64,000 nucleotides of DNA from Haematobacter missouriensis. Lineage in GTDB: Bacteria > Pseudomonadota > Alphaproteobacteria > Rhodobacterales > Rhodobacteraceae. Of the stretch, positions 26,350 through 35,485 are shown one piece after another. Every line of letters begins with the position of its first letter. Within the stretch, counting starts at the first letter, position 1. The translations under genes were made by a program, and so were the position numbers. The notes beneath the pieces are model-generated. The model made no database searches. It saw nothing but the letters and a program-made list of their open reading frames with translations, and was not told the DNA's origin. Where the stretch lies: the NCBI RefSeq assembly GCF_000740775.1, contig NZ_JFGS01000007.1, forward strand, positions 62,001 through 126,000, given 5' to 3'.

Positions 26350-27405
26350 TCAAGCCAGTGCGCGGAGGGCCGCCCGCCCCAGACGCCCCGCTATCCATAA
26401 TGCAAGCTGCAGGATGAGCGCATATATCAGCGCCATTGCCGCCAGAACCCTGTCAGCCAGCCGGACCGTCAGCCGCAACGCGCGGGATTTTCCCAGCACC
26501 TCCACCAAACCCCGCGTGCGGGGGCCAGCCGCGTCGGACAGGCGCGCGATCCGCGCCGCATCCTCTGCAGTGTCGATATGGCGAAGAAGATGCAGCGTCG
26601 GCGCTACCCCTGCGTTTCCGCCCAGCCGCAGCAGGTCCGCCGTCACGTCTGTGGAGCGGGCGACCCGCGCCCCGCTGCCCAGTGACATGCGGGCGCTCTC
26701 CATCAGCGCGCGGGCAAGGCCGGGCGTCACTCTCCCCAGCCTATGTGCAAGCCGGAGCGTCGTTGCACCGGCCTTGACGACAAGACCGCCTCCGCCCGTG
26801 CCCAGCGCAGCCCCCGTCGCCCCAAGCCCGACGATCGCCAGACCCGTCTCCAGCCGGTCGAGCGGTTGGCCGGAAAGATATGCCTCGCCTCCCCGCCGGA
26901 GGGCGTTCAGATCACCCAGCGGCGTCATCTCCACCGGCAGGGCACAGATCGCGAGCAGTTCGATGCTCGGGCAACGGGCCGCGTCATAGGCGCAGACCGC
27001 GCACTCCGAGAGCCGCGCGAAACCGCCCTCCCGCGCGGCGCGGAAGGCGGCGAGCTCCTCCCCAAGCGGCGGGGGCAGGGGGATGTCGTGGTCTTGCGCA
27101 AGAGCGGCATAGAAGGAAACGGCGTCCTCATCTCCCGCCCGTATCGCATCGCCGAGTCGTGGGAAGAGCCAGTCCGCCGTGACGGCGCGGGCCATGGCGC
27201 GATCCGCCGCGCGGGCGATCTCCGCCGTCGAACGCTCCACGAAGGGTGCGGTAAAGGGAGCGTCGCGGAGCACGAGGATCGTGCTCCCGAGCGTCGCCAC
27301 CACAATGCCCGCAGAGAGCATCGCGGCAAGCCGGCGGCGGAACCGCCGGCCGGAGGGTTCAGGCCGCTGCTGCGGTCGAATGGGCCCAGTCCCAGTAGAT
27401 GTCAC
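26350..27405 (-). CDS. Hypothetical membrane protein overlapping ilvE
   Basis: I do not recognise a family. The 351-residue protein has an N-terminal helix after a basic stretch (RRFRRRLAAMLSAGIVVATLGSTILVL), a periplasmic-looking region with four Cys in ECAVCAYDAARCPSIELLAICALP, a glycine-rich hydrophobic segment (AIVGLGATGAALGTGGGGLVVKAG), and a C-terminal helix (AMALIYALILQLALWIAG). The start is GTG at 27405, giving a 47-bp overlap with the end of the aminotransferase gene; the only later ATG (27321) would remove the basic residues in front of the first helix. The overlap implies translational coupling with ilvE. Confidence 0.65.
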   Translation of the reverse strand: MTSTGTGPIRPQQRPEPSGRRFRRRLAAMLSAGIVVATLGSTILVLRDAPFTAPFVERSTAEIARAADRAMARAVTADWLFPRLGDAIRAGDEDAVSFYAALAQDHDIPLPPPLGEELAAFRAAREGGFARLSECAVCAYDAARCPSIELLAICALPVEMTPLGDLNALRRGGEAYLSGQPLDRLETGLAIVGLGATGAALGTGGGGLVVKAGATTLRLAHRLGRVTPGLARALMESARMSLGSGARVARSTDVTADLLRLGGNAGVAPTLHLLRHIDTAEDAARIARLSDAAGPRTRGLVEVLGKSRALRLTVRLADRVLAAMALIYALILQLALWIAGRLGRAALRALA

Positions 27406-28231
27406 GCATCCGGCGGGTCATCGCGTCGGTCTTGTAGGTCGTGTCCTCAAATGCGGAGACGCGGGTGATCTTGGAGAAGTTGCCCGACAGGAAGACCTCA
27501 TCTGCCTTGCGGAAATCGTCGAGCGTCAGGATGGCTTCATGCACGGTGAGACCCGCTGCACGGGCATTGGCGATGTGACGGGCGCGGGTGATGCCGGAAA
27601 GGAACGTACCGTTGGCGATCGGGGTGAACAGCTCGCCATCCCGCACCATGAACACGTTGGCCGTCGCGGTTTCGGCCACATTCCCGAGCGCGTCCTGCAC
27701 CAGCGCATTGCCAAAGCCCTTGGCCTGAGCCTCCACCAGCATCCGCGCGTTATTCGGATAGAGACAACCCGCCTTCGCGTTGGTCACGTTGTCGGCCAGC
27801 ACCGGGCGCCGGAAGGAGGTCGTGGTCAGCGTGGTGGAGGAGGTGATCGGCGGCATGGCCACTTCCTCAAGGCTGATGGCGAAGCCGGTTTCGCCCTTCA
27901 GCGGGGCGACGCCCAGCTCGCTGCCGTGGATCGCCCAGTACATCGGCCGGATATAGACAGCGGCATTCGGCCCATAGGACTTCAGCCCGTCGAGCACGAT
28001 GTCCACCATCTCGCCCGCATCGACGTTCGGCGTGATCATCAGCGCCTCGGCGGAACGGTTCAGTCGGGCGCAGTGGGTGTCCAGGTCGGGCGTGATTCCT
28101 TCGAACAGGCGGGCGCCGTCGAACACGCTCGACCCCTGCCACATGCCGTGATCGGCGGCACGCATCACCGGAATGTCGCCGTCATGCCAGGTGCCGTTGA
28201 AATAAGTGCGGATATTGGTTCCGAATGCCAT
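27359..28231 (-). CDS. ilvE: Branched-chain amino acid aminotransferase (class IV)
   Basis: The enzyme transfers the amino group between glutamate and the keto acids of leucine, isoleucine and valine. The 290-residue protein begins with FNGTWHDGDIPVMRAADHGMWQGSSVFDGARLFEG, has the PLP Lys in DNVTNAKAGCLYPNNARM, and the class IV signature near QDALGNVAETATANVFMVRDGELFTP. It is of the short type found in alphaproteobacteria and could also act as a D-amino acid or other class IV aminotransferase, though the branched-chain assignment is most likely. The ATG is preceded by AAGGAG. The membrane protein gene overlaps its 3' end by 47 bp. Confidence 0.85.
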   Translation of the reverse strand: MAFGTNIRTYFNGTWHDGDIPVMRAADHGMWQGSSVFDGARLFEGITPDLDTHCARLNRSAEALMITPNVDAGEMVDIVLDGLKSYGPNAAVYIRPMYWAIHGSELGVAPLKGETGFAISLEEVAMPPITSSTTLTTTSFRRPVLADNVTNAKAGCLYPNNARMLVEAQAKGFGNALVQDALGNVAETATANVFMVRDGELFTPIANGTFLSGITRARHIANARAAGLTVHEAILTLDDFRKADEVFLSGNFSKITRVSAFEDTTYKTDAMTRRMRDIYWDWAHSTAAAA

Positions 28232-28595
28232 GGCAAGCTCCTTCAGTCGCAATGGGTAAAGCACTTTGGTCCGCCGGGGTCCAGAGCGACGCTGGGTGTC
28301 AAGCCGTGTATCGAAGGGGGAGCTTGCACGCTTCCGTGATATGACTGGCATGGGGCACAAACCCGCAGGTCCGTATCGGATGGATCGTCCAGGCCACCCC
28401 TTCCGTTCGTCTCAAACGGTCGCCGACGGACTCCCTTCGCTTCGGTAAGTCCGGCTATTGCCAACATGCCGATCGGACGGAGAGGGTACGTCCACGACCC
28501 CTTCTGTCTGTACTATCCTATAGGGATGAAGTTCCGCACAATCCTGACACAGTGCAAGGGCACATTCAAGGCTGCGGAGTGTGTGTCGCCACATA
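28232..28595. other. Non-coding stretch upstream of ilvE
   Basis: No supported gene is present. Short frames on both strands lack ribosome-binding sites. The ilvE promoter must lie here but I could not identify it with confidence. AT content rises around 28500-28620 compared with the rest of the window. Confidence 0.5.
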
Positions 28596-28615
28596 ACCTG
28601 TTGATTTTAACAGGT
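28596..28615 (-). terminator. Hairpin just 3' of tRNA-Asn
   Basis: A 7-bp stem (acctgtt / aacaggt) with an AT-rich 6-base loop lies 5 bp beyond the 3' end of tRNA-Asn on the minus strand. It lacks a clear T-run, so it may be a termination or 3'-processing signal. Confidence 0.4.
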
Positions 28616-28620
28616 ATTTA

Positions 28621-28695
28621 TGGCTCCGGCGGTAGGGATCGAACCTACGACCAATTGATTAACAGTCAACTGCTCTACCGCTGAGCTACGCCGGA
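28621..28695 (-). tRNA. tRNA-Asn (GUU)
   Basis: The minus strand folds into a full cloverleaf of 75 bases with an encoded CCA. The acceptor stem pairs TCCGGCG with CGCCGGA, the discriminator is G, the D arm contains GCTCAGCGGTAGAGC, the anticodon loop is CTGTTAA with anticodon GTT, and the T arm is GTAGGTTCGATCCCTAC. It decodes AAU/AAC. Confidence 0.97.
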
Positions 28696-28705
28696 ACACG
28701 GGGGC

Positions 28706-28734
28706 GGTATAGCGGGGGGTGCGGGGGCTGTCCA
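28706..28734 (-). promoter_or_regulatory. Probable promoter of tRNA-Asn
   Basis: On the minus strand TGGACA (one mismatch to TTGACA) is followed after exactly 17 bases by TATACC, which ends 11 bases before the first tRNA nucleotide. Spacing is ideal for a housekeeping sigma factor. Confidence 0.55.
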
Positions 28735-28770
28735 GAGGCAAAAGACAACTTTTCCGCACCCTCCCGATGC

Positions 28771-31700
28771 TTATTCTCCGACGTCCGCGAGGAGAGCGGC
28801 ATTGCCCCCGGAAGCGGTGGTATCCACGCAGAGATGGCGTTCGATCAGCACGTGACCTGCGTCCGGTTCAGTGGTGATGAGGGGCAGGATCTGCCCCGCG
28901 CGCGCGGCGAGCGCCTTGGTATAGGCGCGCGCCTCTGTCGCATCGCCCCACCAGAGCACGCCGGAGAATCCGTTGATTCTGGCAAGCTCGTCAGGTGGCA
29001 GGTGCCCGCTGACCACAACCGCGCTTCCGCCCAGACGCTCCACCGCAGCCTTCTGATCCGCCCGGGCAGCATCGCCGGGGCCGAGGCACAAAACAGGCGC
29101 GCGCGCGCGGAGATCCAGCCGGTTCGACTCGCCCGTGGGACCGGGCATCAACCGTGTATCCTCTGCAGTATCGGCGGAGCGGGAGAGCGCGCGGCGGAGA
29201 GACGTGAGATCAGCATCCACGCTGTCGCGGGCGCCCGCCGCGGGAGCGGGGAGGTGTGTGAAGCGGACGAGGTAGTTCGGCCCGCCCGCCTTCGGGCCGG
29301 TGCCGGAAAGTCCCTCGCCGCCGAAAGGTTGCGATCCGACGACTGCACCGATCTGGTTGCGGTTGACGTATATGTTGCCCGCATGGATACGCTCCACCAC
29401 CTCCTGCACCCGATCATCGATCCGGGTGTGCAGGCCGAAGGTCAGACCGTAACCGGTGGCATTGATCGCGTCGATCACCCTGTCGATCTCACCCGCTCGG
29501 AACGTGACGAGGTGCAGGATAGGGCCGAACACCTCCTCGCCGATATCGGCGATGGAGGACACACGGATCACGGCCGGCGCTATGAAATGGCCGGTTCCGG
29601 GGGCGGAGACATCTTTCAGCAGCCGACCTTCGCTGCGCGCCCGGGCGACATGGGCCGCGATGCCCGAGGCGGCTTCGGCGTCGATCACCGGGCCGACATC
29701 GGTGGCCAGCGTCCATGGGTTGCCGAGCGCAAGCTCATCCATCGCGCCGAAGAGCATATGCGTGACGCTGGGCGCGACATCCTCCTGCACGTAAAGACAG
29801 CGGAGCGCGGAGCAGCGCTGCCCGGCGGACTGGAAGGCGGAGGCCACGATGTCGCGGACGGCCTGCTCGGGGAGGGCGGTTGAATCCACGATCATCGCGT
29901 TCAGGCCACCGGTCTCCGCGATCAGCGGCGCGCCGGGGGAGAGATGTTCCGCCATTGCCCGACGAATGGCCAGCGCGGTGTCGGTGGAGCCGGTAAAGGC
30001 CACGCCGTCGATCCGCGGATCGGACGTGAGCCGCGCGCCCACCCCGCCGTCGCCCGGCAGCAGCTGCAGGGCCGTTGCGGGAACACCCGCCTTGAGCAGA
30101 AGCTCCACCGCAAGCGCGGCGATGAGCGGGGTCTGCTCTGCCGGCTTCGCGATCACCGCGTTTCCGGCGGCAAGCGCCGCGGCGATCTGGCCGGTGAAGA
30201 TGGCGAGTGGGAAGTTCCACGGAGAGATGCAGGCGAAAGTGCCGCGGGCGGGATGGGGAAGGGCCGCCGCACCTTCGGCATAGTAGCGCAGGAAATCCGC
30301 GGCCTCCCGCAGTTCGGCGACCGCATCGGCCTGAGTCTTTCCGGCCTCCCGGGCGAGCAGGGCGAAGAGGCGGCCGAAATCGGCCTCGTAGAGATCGGCC
30401 GCGTGTTTCAGGACGGCGGCGCGGTCTTCGGCGGGGGTGTTCCATGGCCGGGCCGCATCGAGAGCCGCTTCCACCTGATCGGGCGTGGCGAACAGTGCGG
30501 TGCCGACCGCGTCGGCCGGATCGGCGGGGTTCACCACGGTGACGGGATCGCCGCCCTCCACCTCCCGGGCGAGGATCGGTGCGGCGCGGAACCGGGCGGC
30601 AAGGAACGGCGCGCGCGCGGCCTCGATCCGGGCAAGATCGCCCGCATCGGTCAGATCGAAACCGCGTGAATTGCCGCGGCTGGGCTCGAATATCCCGGCA
30701 GGGCGGCGGATCACCGGGTTGTGGGCATCGGCCAGATGCGCCTCCACCTCTGCAAATGGATCGGCGGCGACGGTTTCGGCGGGCACATCCTCATCGACGA
30801 TCTGGTTCACGAAGGAGGAGTTCGCCCCGTTTTCCAGCAGGCGACGGACGAGATAAGCCAGCAGGTCGCGATGCGCCCCGACCGGAGCATAGATGCGGCA
30901 GCGGGTGCCCTCCCGCTCATGCACGATGTCGTGGAGCCGCTCTCCCATGCCGTGGAGGCGCTGGAACTCGAAGGCGTCGCGGTCCGTCGCCATGTCGAGG
31001 ATGGCGGCGACGGTATGGGCGTTGTGGCCTGCGAACTGCGGATAAATCCGGTCCGTCATGCCGAGCAGCTTCCGCGCGTTGGCGATATAGCTCACATCGG
31101 TCGCGGCCTTGCGGGTAAAGACGGGGAAGCCGTCAAGCCCCAGAACCTGCGCGCGCTTGATCTCGCTGTCCCAGTAGGCGCCCTTCACCAGACGCACCAT
31201 GATCCGGCGGTCGAGCCGGGTGGCAAGATCGTAGAGACGGTCGATCACCGGGCCGCACCGTTTGCCATAGGCCTGAACGACCACGCCGAACCCGTCCCAG
31301 CCTTTCAGCGCGGGGTCCGACAGAACCGCCTCGATCACGTCGAGGGAAAGGGTCAGCCGGTCCGCTTCCTCCGCATCGACGTTGAAGCCGAGGTTCGCCG
31401 CGCGGGCAAGCCCGGCCAGCGCTCGGACACGGGGCACCAGCTCCTCCATCACGCGCGTGTGCTTTGCCACTTCGTAGCGCGGATGCAGGGCGGAGAATTT
31501 CACAGAGATGCCGGGATTGGAACGGATGTCACTGCCCTTCGCGGCGGCGGCGATCGCCGTGATCGCGCGGGAATAGTCGAGGTGATAGCGGCGGGCGTCC
31601 GCCTCTGTCCGCGCGGCCTCTCCCAGCATGTCGTAGGAATAGGTGAAGCCCTTCGCCTCCATCCCTTCGGCGCGTTTCATCGCGGACTGGATCGTTTCGC

Positions 31701-32220
31701 CAAGGACGAACTGCCGCCCCATCTCCTTCATCGCGCGGGAGACGGCGCCACGGATCACCGGCTCCCCCAGGCGCCGCACCGCGGCCCGGAGGTGGCCCGC
31801 CACGCCCGGCTCCCGCTCATCCAGCACGCGCCCTGTCAGCATCAGCGCCCAGGTGGAGGCGTTGACGAGGCTGGAGGAGGATTTGCCCAAGTGTCTGCCC
31901 CAGTCGGACGGGGCGATCTTGTCTTCGATCAGCGCATCCATCGTTTCGGCGTCCGGCACACGCAGCAGCGCCTCCGCCAGACACATGAGCGAGATACCCT
32001 CATCGGTGGAAAGGCCGTATTCGGCCAGAAACACTTCCATCAGGCCGGGTTTCGCGCTCTCGCGGATCAGGCGGACCAGGTCCGCACCTCTGGCGGCGAT
32101 GCGGGCGCGGTCCCCGGGCGACAGGCGCGCCTCTTCCACCAGCCGGGAGAGGAGGGGGCCTTCCTCTGCCAGCGTCAGGGATTCGATCTTCATCTGGAGG
32201 TCCATCACCGTGTCGCGCAT
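28771..32220 (-). CDS. putA: Bifunctional proline dehydrogenase / L-glutamate gamma-semialdehyde dehydrogenase PutA
   Basis: PutA oxidises proline to glutamate in two steps, using FAD and then NAD. The 1149-residue protein has an alpha-helical N-terminal arm, the FAD-binding proline dehydrogenase barrel (about residues 170-470, with MVRLVKGAYWDSEIKRAQ, PQFAGHNAHTVAAIL and CRIYAPVGAHRDLLAYLVRRLLENGANSSFV), and the aldehyde dehydrogenase domain (from about 540) with the Glu in LIAETGGLNAMI and the catalytic Cys in FQSAGQRCSALRCLYV. There is no ribbon-helix-helix DNA-binding domain at the N-terminus, so this PutA is not its own repressor; regulation fits the divergent Lrp-type gene 78 bp away. 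Start 32220 follows GGGAGAAAG. It is probably membrane-associated when reduced. Confidence 0.97.
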   Translation of the reverse strand: MRDTVMDLQMKIESLTLAEEGPLLSRLVEEARLSPGDRARIAARGADLVRLIRESAKPGLMEVFLAEYGLSTDEGISLMCLAEALLRVPDAETMDALIEDKIAPSDWGRHLGKSSSSLVNASTWALMLTGRVLDEREPGVAGHLRAAVRRLGEPVIRGAVSRAMKEMGRQFVLGETIQSAMKRAEGMEAKGFTYSYDMLGEAARTEADARRYHLDYSRAITAIAAAAKGSDIRSNPGISVKFSALHPRYEVAKHTRVMEELVPRVRALAGLARAANLGFNVDAEEADRLTLSLDVIEAVLSDPALKGWDGFGVVVQAYGKRCGPVIDRLYDLATRLDRRIMVRLVKGAYWDSEIKRAQVLGLDGFPVFTRKAATDVSYIANARKLLGMTDRIYPQFAGHNAHTVAAILDMATDRDAFEFQRLHGMGERLHDIVHEREGTRCRIYAPVGAHRDLLAYLVRRLLENGANSSFVNQIVDEDVPAETVAADPFAEVEAHLADAHNPVIRRPAGIFEPSRGNSRGFDLTDAGDLARIEAARAPFLAARFRAAPILAREVEGGDPVTVVNPADPADAVGTALFATPDQVEAALDAARPWNTPAEDRAAVLKHAADLYEADFGRLFALLAREAGKTQADAVAELREAADFLRYYAEGAAALPHPARGTFACISPWNFPLAIFTGQIAAALAAGNAVIAKPAEQTPLIAALAVELLLKAGVPATALQLLPGDGGVGARLTSDPRIDGVAFTGSTDTALAIRRAMAEHLSPGAPLIAETGGLNAMIVDSTALPEQAVRDIVASAFQSAGQRCSALRCLYVQEDVAPSVTHMLFGAMDELALGNPWTLATDVGPVIDAEAASGIAAHVARARSEGRLLKDVSAPGTGHFIAPAVIRVSSIADIGEEVFGPILHLVTFRAGEIDRVIDAINATGYGLTFGLHTRIDDRVQEVVERIHAGNIYVNRNQIGAVVGSQPFGGEGLSGTGPKAGGPNYLVRFTHLPAPAAGARDSVDADLTSLRRALSRSADTAEDTRLMPGPTGESNRLDLRARAPVLCLGPGDAARADQKAAVERLGGSAVVVSGHLPPDELARINGFSGVLWWGDATEARAYTKALAARAGQILPLITTEPDAGHVLIERHLCVDTTASGGNAALLADVGE

Positions 32221-32298
32221 CCGCTTTCTCCCGTTACTTTCCCATGATACACCCCTTTGAGAAGGCGGATTGCCTGCACTCAGCACAAGGACAGGCTG
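32221..32298. promoter_or_regulatory. Divergent putA / putR control region
   Basis: The 78 bp between the two start codons must contain both promoters and any Lrp-type operator. Short inverted repeats (TTCTC ... GAGAA, and CCTT-TGAG-AAGG near 32252-32263) are present, but I cannot assign the operator. Confidence 0.4.
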
Positions 32299-32808
32299 AT
32301 GGACCGAAAAGTGGCCGCTCTCCGGTTCGATATGGAAAGTGACGATCTCGACCGTTTCGACCGTGCCATCCTGCGGTCCCTGTCGGTGGACGGGCGGCTG
32401 CCGGTGACGGAGCTTGCGCGCAAGGTGGGCCTTTCCAAGTCACCCGTGCAGGCGCGGGTGAAGCGGCTTGAGGAGGCGGGTTACATCAAGGGCTACCGCG
32501 CCGTGCTGGATCCGATCCGGCTCGGCCTTGCCCACGTCGCCTTTGTCGAGGTCCGGCTTTCGGACACGCGGGAGGCGGCCTTGCAGGCGTTCAACCGCGC
32601 GGTGCAGGCGATCCCGGAGGTGGAGGAGTGCCACATGATGGCTGCCTCATTCGACTACCTGCTCAAGGTGCGCACGGGTGATATCGCCGACTATCGCGCC
32701 GTGCTGGGGGAAAAGCTGTCCACCCTGCCGCATGTCGCCTCCACCTCGACCTTTGTCGCGATGGAGGCGGTGAAGGACGAATCGCCCGTGTTCAGTGGCG
32801 GGCCTTGA
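32299..32808 (+). CDS. putR: Lrp/AsnC family regulator, probable PutR
   Basis: The 169-residue protein has an N-terminal helix-turn-helix (LDRFDRAILRSLSVDGRLPVTELARKVGLSKSPVQARVKRLEEAGYIKGYRAVLDP) and a C-terminal RAM/AsnC ligand-binding domain (VAFVEVRLSDTREAALQAFNRAVQAIPEVEECHMMAASFDYLLKVRTGDI). The position, divergent from putA, and the family match PutR, which in Rhodobacter and Agrobacterium relatives activates putA in response to proline. ATG at 32299 is chosen for its AAGGA-like upstream site; an internal ATG (MESDDLDRF) is possible. Its last 17 bp overlap the convergent META-domain gene. Confidence 0.88.
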   Translation: MDRKVAALRFDMESDDLDRFDRAILRSLSVDGRLPVTELARKVGLSKSPVQARVKRLEEAGYIKGYRAVLDPIRLGLAHVAFVEVRLSDTREAALQAFNRAVQAIPEVEECHMMAASFDYLLKVRTGDIADYRAVLGEKLSTLPHVASTSTFVAMEAVKDESPVFSGGP

Positions 32809-34006
32809 GCACCGTCTCGTTCCCCGCTTTCAGCAACAACGCCCCGTCGTTGGAAAAGTCGAAGTCCGTGACGCTCGCCAGCGCGTCAAGGAACTTGCGC
32901 TCCTGATCCATCAGGGCAGGCGCACAGGCCATCATCGTCGCGCCCGCCTGCTGGAAGCGCAGCGACTCCCCCGTCAGTTCGTAACCCGCGAAGTAGCCGT
33001 TGCAACCCGCGCGCCCCGAGACACGCCCGTTGGCGAAGGCAAGGGTGACGTGCGAACCGTCAATGATGCCGCTGCCGCCGATATCCTCCACCATCCAGTC
33101 CTGTCCGATGAGGAGCTCTTCGGGCGCGCCGCCGCAGCCTTTGAACTCACGCTCGTCGGCCATCAGCGTCACCTGGCGGGGATAGGGCATTCCGGTCATC
33201 GAGTCCCGGCAGAGCGCGTCGGCGATTGCCAGAACCACGCCCTTTCCGCCGGTGTAGCGCCGCCCCTGCGGCATCACCTCCGCCGCGGAAAGGCGTCCTG
33301 AGAGGCTGTCCCCGTCCTGCGGGGTGAAGGTGAAGCTGCCATCGGTCAGCGTGAGGCTCCAGCCCGGTTCATTGCCCCGTGCCACGAAATCGGCATTGGC
33401 GGTGCTGTCTATGTCGATATGACATTCGGGAAGCGCCGCACCGCCGATGCTCACGGTGACGGCCGGCCCCTTGCTCCAGACGAAGGTGCCCGGATTGTCC
33501 TCCGCCTCGTACTTCGCGCCAGAGGCGCTTCGAGCCTCACGAAGATCGTAGTAATCCGCGCCGACCCGCAGGCGCGCGCCGTCGTTTTTGAAGCCGATCT
33601 CCACCAGCCGGTCACCACAGCGATAGGTGGAGGCAAAGCCCATCGACAGGTGCTGATGCATCATGAGAGGAGGGACGGCCACCGGGCCGCTTCCCGTGGC
33701 AATCGGCGCGGGATCGGAAACCCACATCACCTCTCCCCCAAGCTGAACGGCGCCGCGCAGCACCAGCGGAATATCAGCCGGTCCCTTGATATCGAACGGG
33801 ATCGGTACCTGCCGCCCTTCCGTCCCGATATCCCGTGCGGCGACGACCCGCCCCGTCTCATCGCGCAGCTCCAGGCTTGCGACTGCGCCGTCCGGCAGGG
33901 CGACCCGCTCCCGATAGGTGAGTTCTCCCGTCACGTTGCGCTGCTGGGCAAAGGCGGCCCCTCCCGCGATCACCGCGGCCAGGGTTGCGCAGGACAAAAG
34001 ACGCAT
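32792..34006 (-). CDS. META domain-containing secreted protein
   Basis: The 404-residue protein has a signal peptide (MRLLSCATLAAVIAGGAAFA). It appears to be a chain of small beta domains: an N-terminal region resembling YbaY-type domains (TGELTYRERVALPDGAVASLELRDETGRVVAARDI), a middle part with GFASTYRCGDRLVEIGFKNDGARLRVGADYYDL similar to MliC lysozyme-inhibitor-like domains, a COG3650-like part (FVARGNEPGWSLTLTDGSFTF), and a C-terminal META/HslJ domain (VTLAFANGRVSGRAGCNGYFAGYELTGESLRFQQAGATMMACAP). Such proteins are periplasmic or outer-membrane associated and linked to envelope stress; no enzymatic role is known. No lipobox Cys is evident at the cleavage site. It converges on putR. Confidence 0.8.
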   Translation of the reverse strand: MRLLSCATLAAVIAGGAAFAQQRNVTGELTYRERVALPDGAVASLELRDETGRVVAARDIGTEGRQVPIPFDIKGPADIPLVLRGAVQLGGEVMWVSDPAPIATGSGPVAVPPLMMHQHLSMGFASTYRCGDRLVEIGFKNDGARLRVGADYYDLREARSASGAKYEAEDNPGTFVWSKGPAVTVSIGGAALPECHIDIDSTANADFVARGNEPGWSLTLTDGSFTFTPQDGDSLSGRLSAAEVMPQGRRYTGGKGVVLAIADALCRDSMTGMPYPRQVTLMADEREFKGCGGAPEELLIGQDWMVEDIGGSGIIDGSHVTLAFANGRVSGRAGCNGYFAGYELTGESLRFQQAGATMMACAPALMDQERKFLDALASVTDFDFSNDGALLLKAGNETVLKARH

Positions 34007-34127
34007 GGCGTCCCTCCTTCATGTGTTCCACAACGGAATATAGCGGGAGACGGCCGGAGGCAAAGCAGGCCTCGACCCCGGCCTGGCCGCGTGCGAGACT
34101 TCGCGGGTTGAGAACGGAGCTTTCGCC

Positions 34128-35183
34128 ATGTCCGACCATATCCTTTCCGAACCCCGGCTCACCTCGCTTGCGCACGGAGGTGGTTGCGGCTGCAAGCTCG
34201 CTCCCTCTGTCCTGCGCGACCTGCTGGCCGAACAGCCGCTGACGCAGGTCTTCCCCCAGCTTCTGGTGGGCAATGAAGGTTCGGACGATGCGGCGGTGTG
34301 GCAGGTGGATGACAAAACCTGCGTGATCGCCACAACGGATTTTTTCATGCCGATGGTGGATGATCCGCGCGACTTCGGGCGTATCGCCGCAACGAACGCG
34401 ATTTCCGACATCTATGCCATGGGTGGGAGGCCGATCATGGCGCTCGCCATTCTCGGTATGCCGATCGACAAGCTCTCCGTTGAAACCGTCCGGGCCATTC
34501 TTGCCGGAGGCGCCGAGATCTGTGCGGAGGCGGGCATTCCCGTCGCTGGCGGTCACTCCATCGACGCGCCGGAGCCGATCTACGGCCTTGCCGTCATCGG
34601 GCTGGCCACGCCCGAGGATATTCGTCGCAACGGCGGTGCGCGGGTCGGCGACAAGCTCATCCTCACGAAGGGGCTGGGTGTAGGCATCTATTCCGCCGCC
34701 ATCAAGAAGGGCGTCCTTCCACCCGGTGGCTATGAGGAGATGATCGCGACGACGACGCTTCTCAATCGGATCGGGGGAGAGCTTTCCCGCGACCCGGTGG
34801 TGCATGCGATCACCGATGTTACCGGCTTCGGCATTCTGGGGCATGGGCTGGAGATGGCGAAGGGTGCGGGTCTGGCTCTAAGGCTCGGGATGGATGATCT
34901 GCCGTTCCTTTCCCATGCCGAAGCGCTGGCCGAAAGCGGGCTGGCGACCGGCGCATCGGCCCGGAACTGGGCGAGCTATGGGGGGGATGTGTTGTTGCCG
35001 GAGGGTGTGCCCGACTGGCGGGTGAAGCTTCTCACCGATCCGCAGACCTCGGGCGGGCTGCTGGTCGCCGTCGCGCCGGAGGCTGCAGAGGCAACGCTCG
35101 CCCACATCCGTGCCGCGGGCTATGACCGCGCGAGCCTTGTCGGCGAAGTGACGGATGGTCCGGTCCGCGTGGAAGTCGTCTGA
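34128..35183 (+). CDS. selD: Selenide, water dikinase (selenophosphate synthase)
   Basis: SelD makes monoselenophosphate, the selenium donor for selenocysteine and for 2-selenouridine in tRNA. The 351-residue protein has the N-terminal glycine-rich loop HGGGCGCKL, where the first Cys is the active-site position (a selenocysteine in some organisms) and Lys is essential, then [44 protein letters not shown] and [19 protein letters not shown], typical of the PurM-like fold. No selA, selB or selU gene is in view, so the downstream use of selenophosphate cannot be told. It is monocistronic as far as can be seen, ahead of tRNA-Gln on the opposite strand. Confidence 0.97.
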   Translation: MSDHILSEPRLTSLAHGGGCGCKLAPSVLRDLLAEQPLTQVFPQLLVGNEGSDDAAVWQVDDKTCVIATTDFFMPMVDDPRDFGRIAATNAISDIYAMGGRPIMALAILGMPIDKLSVETVRAILAGGAEICAEAGIPVAGGHSIDAPEPIYGLAVIGLATPEDIRRNGGARVGDKLILTKGLGVGIYSAAIKKGVLPPGGYEEMIATTTLLNRIGGELSRDPVVHAITDVTGFGILGHGLEMAKGAGLALRLGMDDLPFLSHAEALAESGLATGASARNWASYGGDVLLPEGVPDWRVKLLTDPQTSGGLLVAVAPEAAEATLAHIRAAGYDRASLVGEVTDGPVRVEVV

Positions 35184-35371
35184 ACCAGTGATCCCCCCGC
35201 TCTTCCTGTACACAGGCGGGGCGGCACGCGGCCATGAGGCTGTGGCGTAGCGGGATGGGGGCCGTCCTGCACACCAGCGGAGCGGCATGCGCCCACATTG
35301 CTCATCGACAGGATGAGGCAGGCTCCGCGATCACGGGATCCGCCACGAAGGCACGGGTATTTTCCGGTAGA

Positions 35372-35446
<75 letters not shown>

Positions 35447-35456
35447 ACTGCGGCGG

Positions 35457-35485
35457 TGTTTAGCGAAGGCCGCGGAGGGGTGCAA
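35457..35485 (-). promoter_or_regulatory. Probable promoter of tRNA-Gln
   Basis: On the minus strand TTGCAC and TAAACA are separated by exactly 17 bases, with the -10 ending 10 bases before the tRNA. The arrangement fits a strong housekeeping promoter. Confidence 0.6.

Noticed and set aside
30721-32247. 508-codon open frame antisense to putA
   Set aside because: Shadow of putA with no recognisable domain.
34158-34200. Selenocysteine codon in selD
   Set aside because: The active-site position in HGGGCGCKL is an ordinary Cys codon; there is no in-frame TGA.
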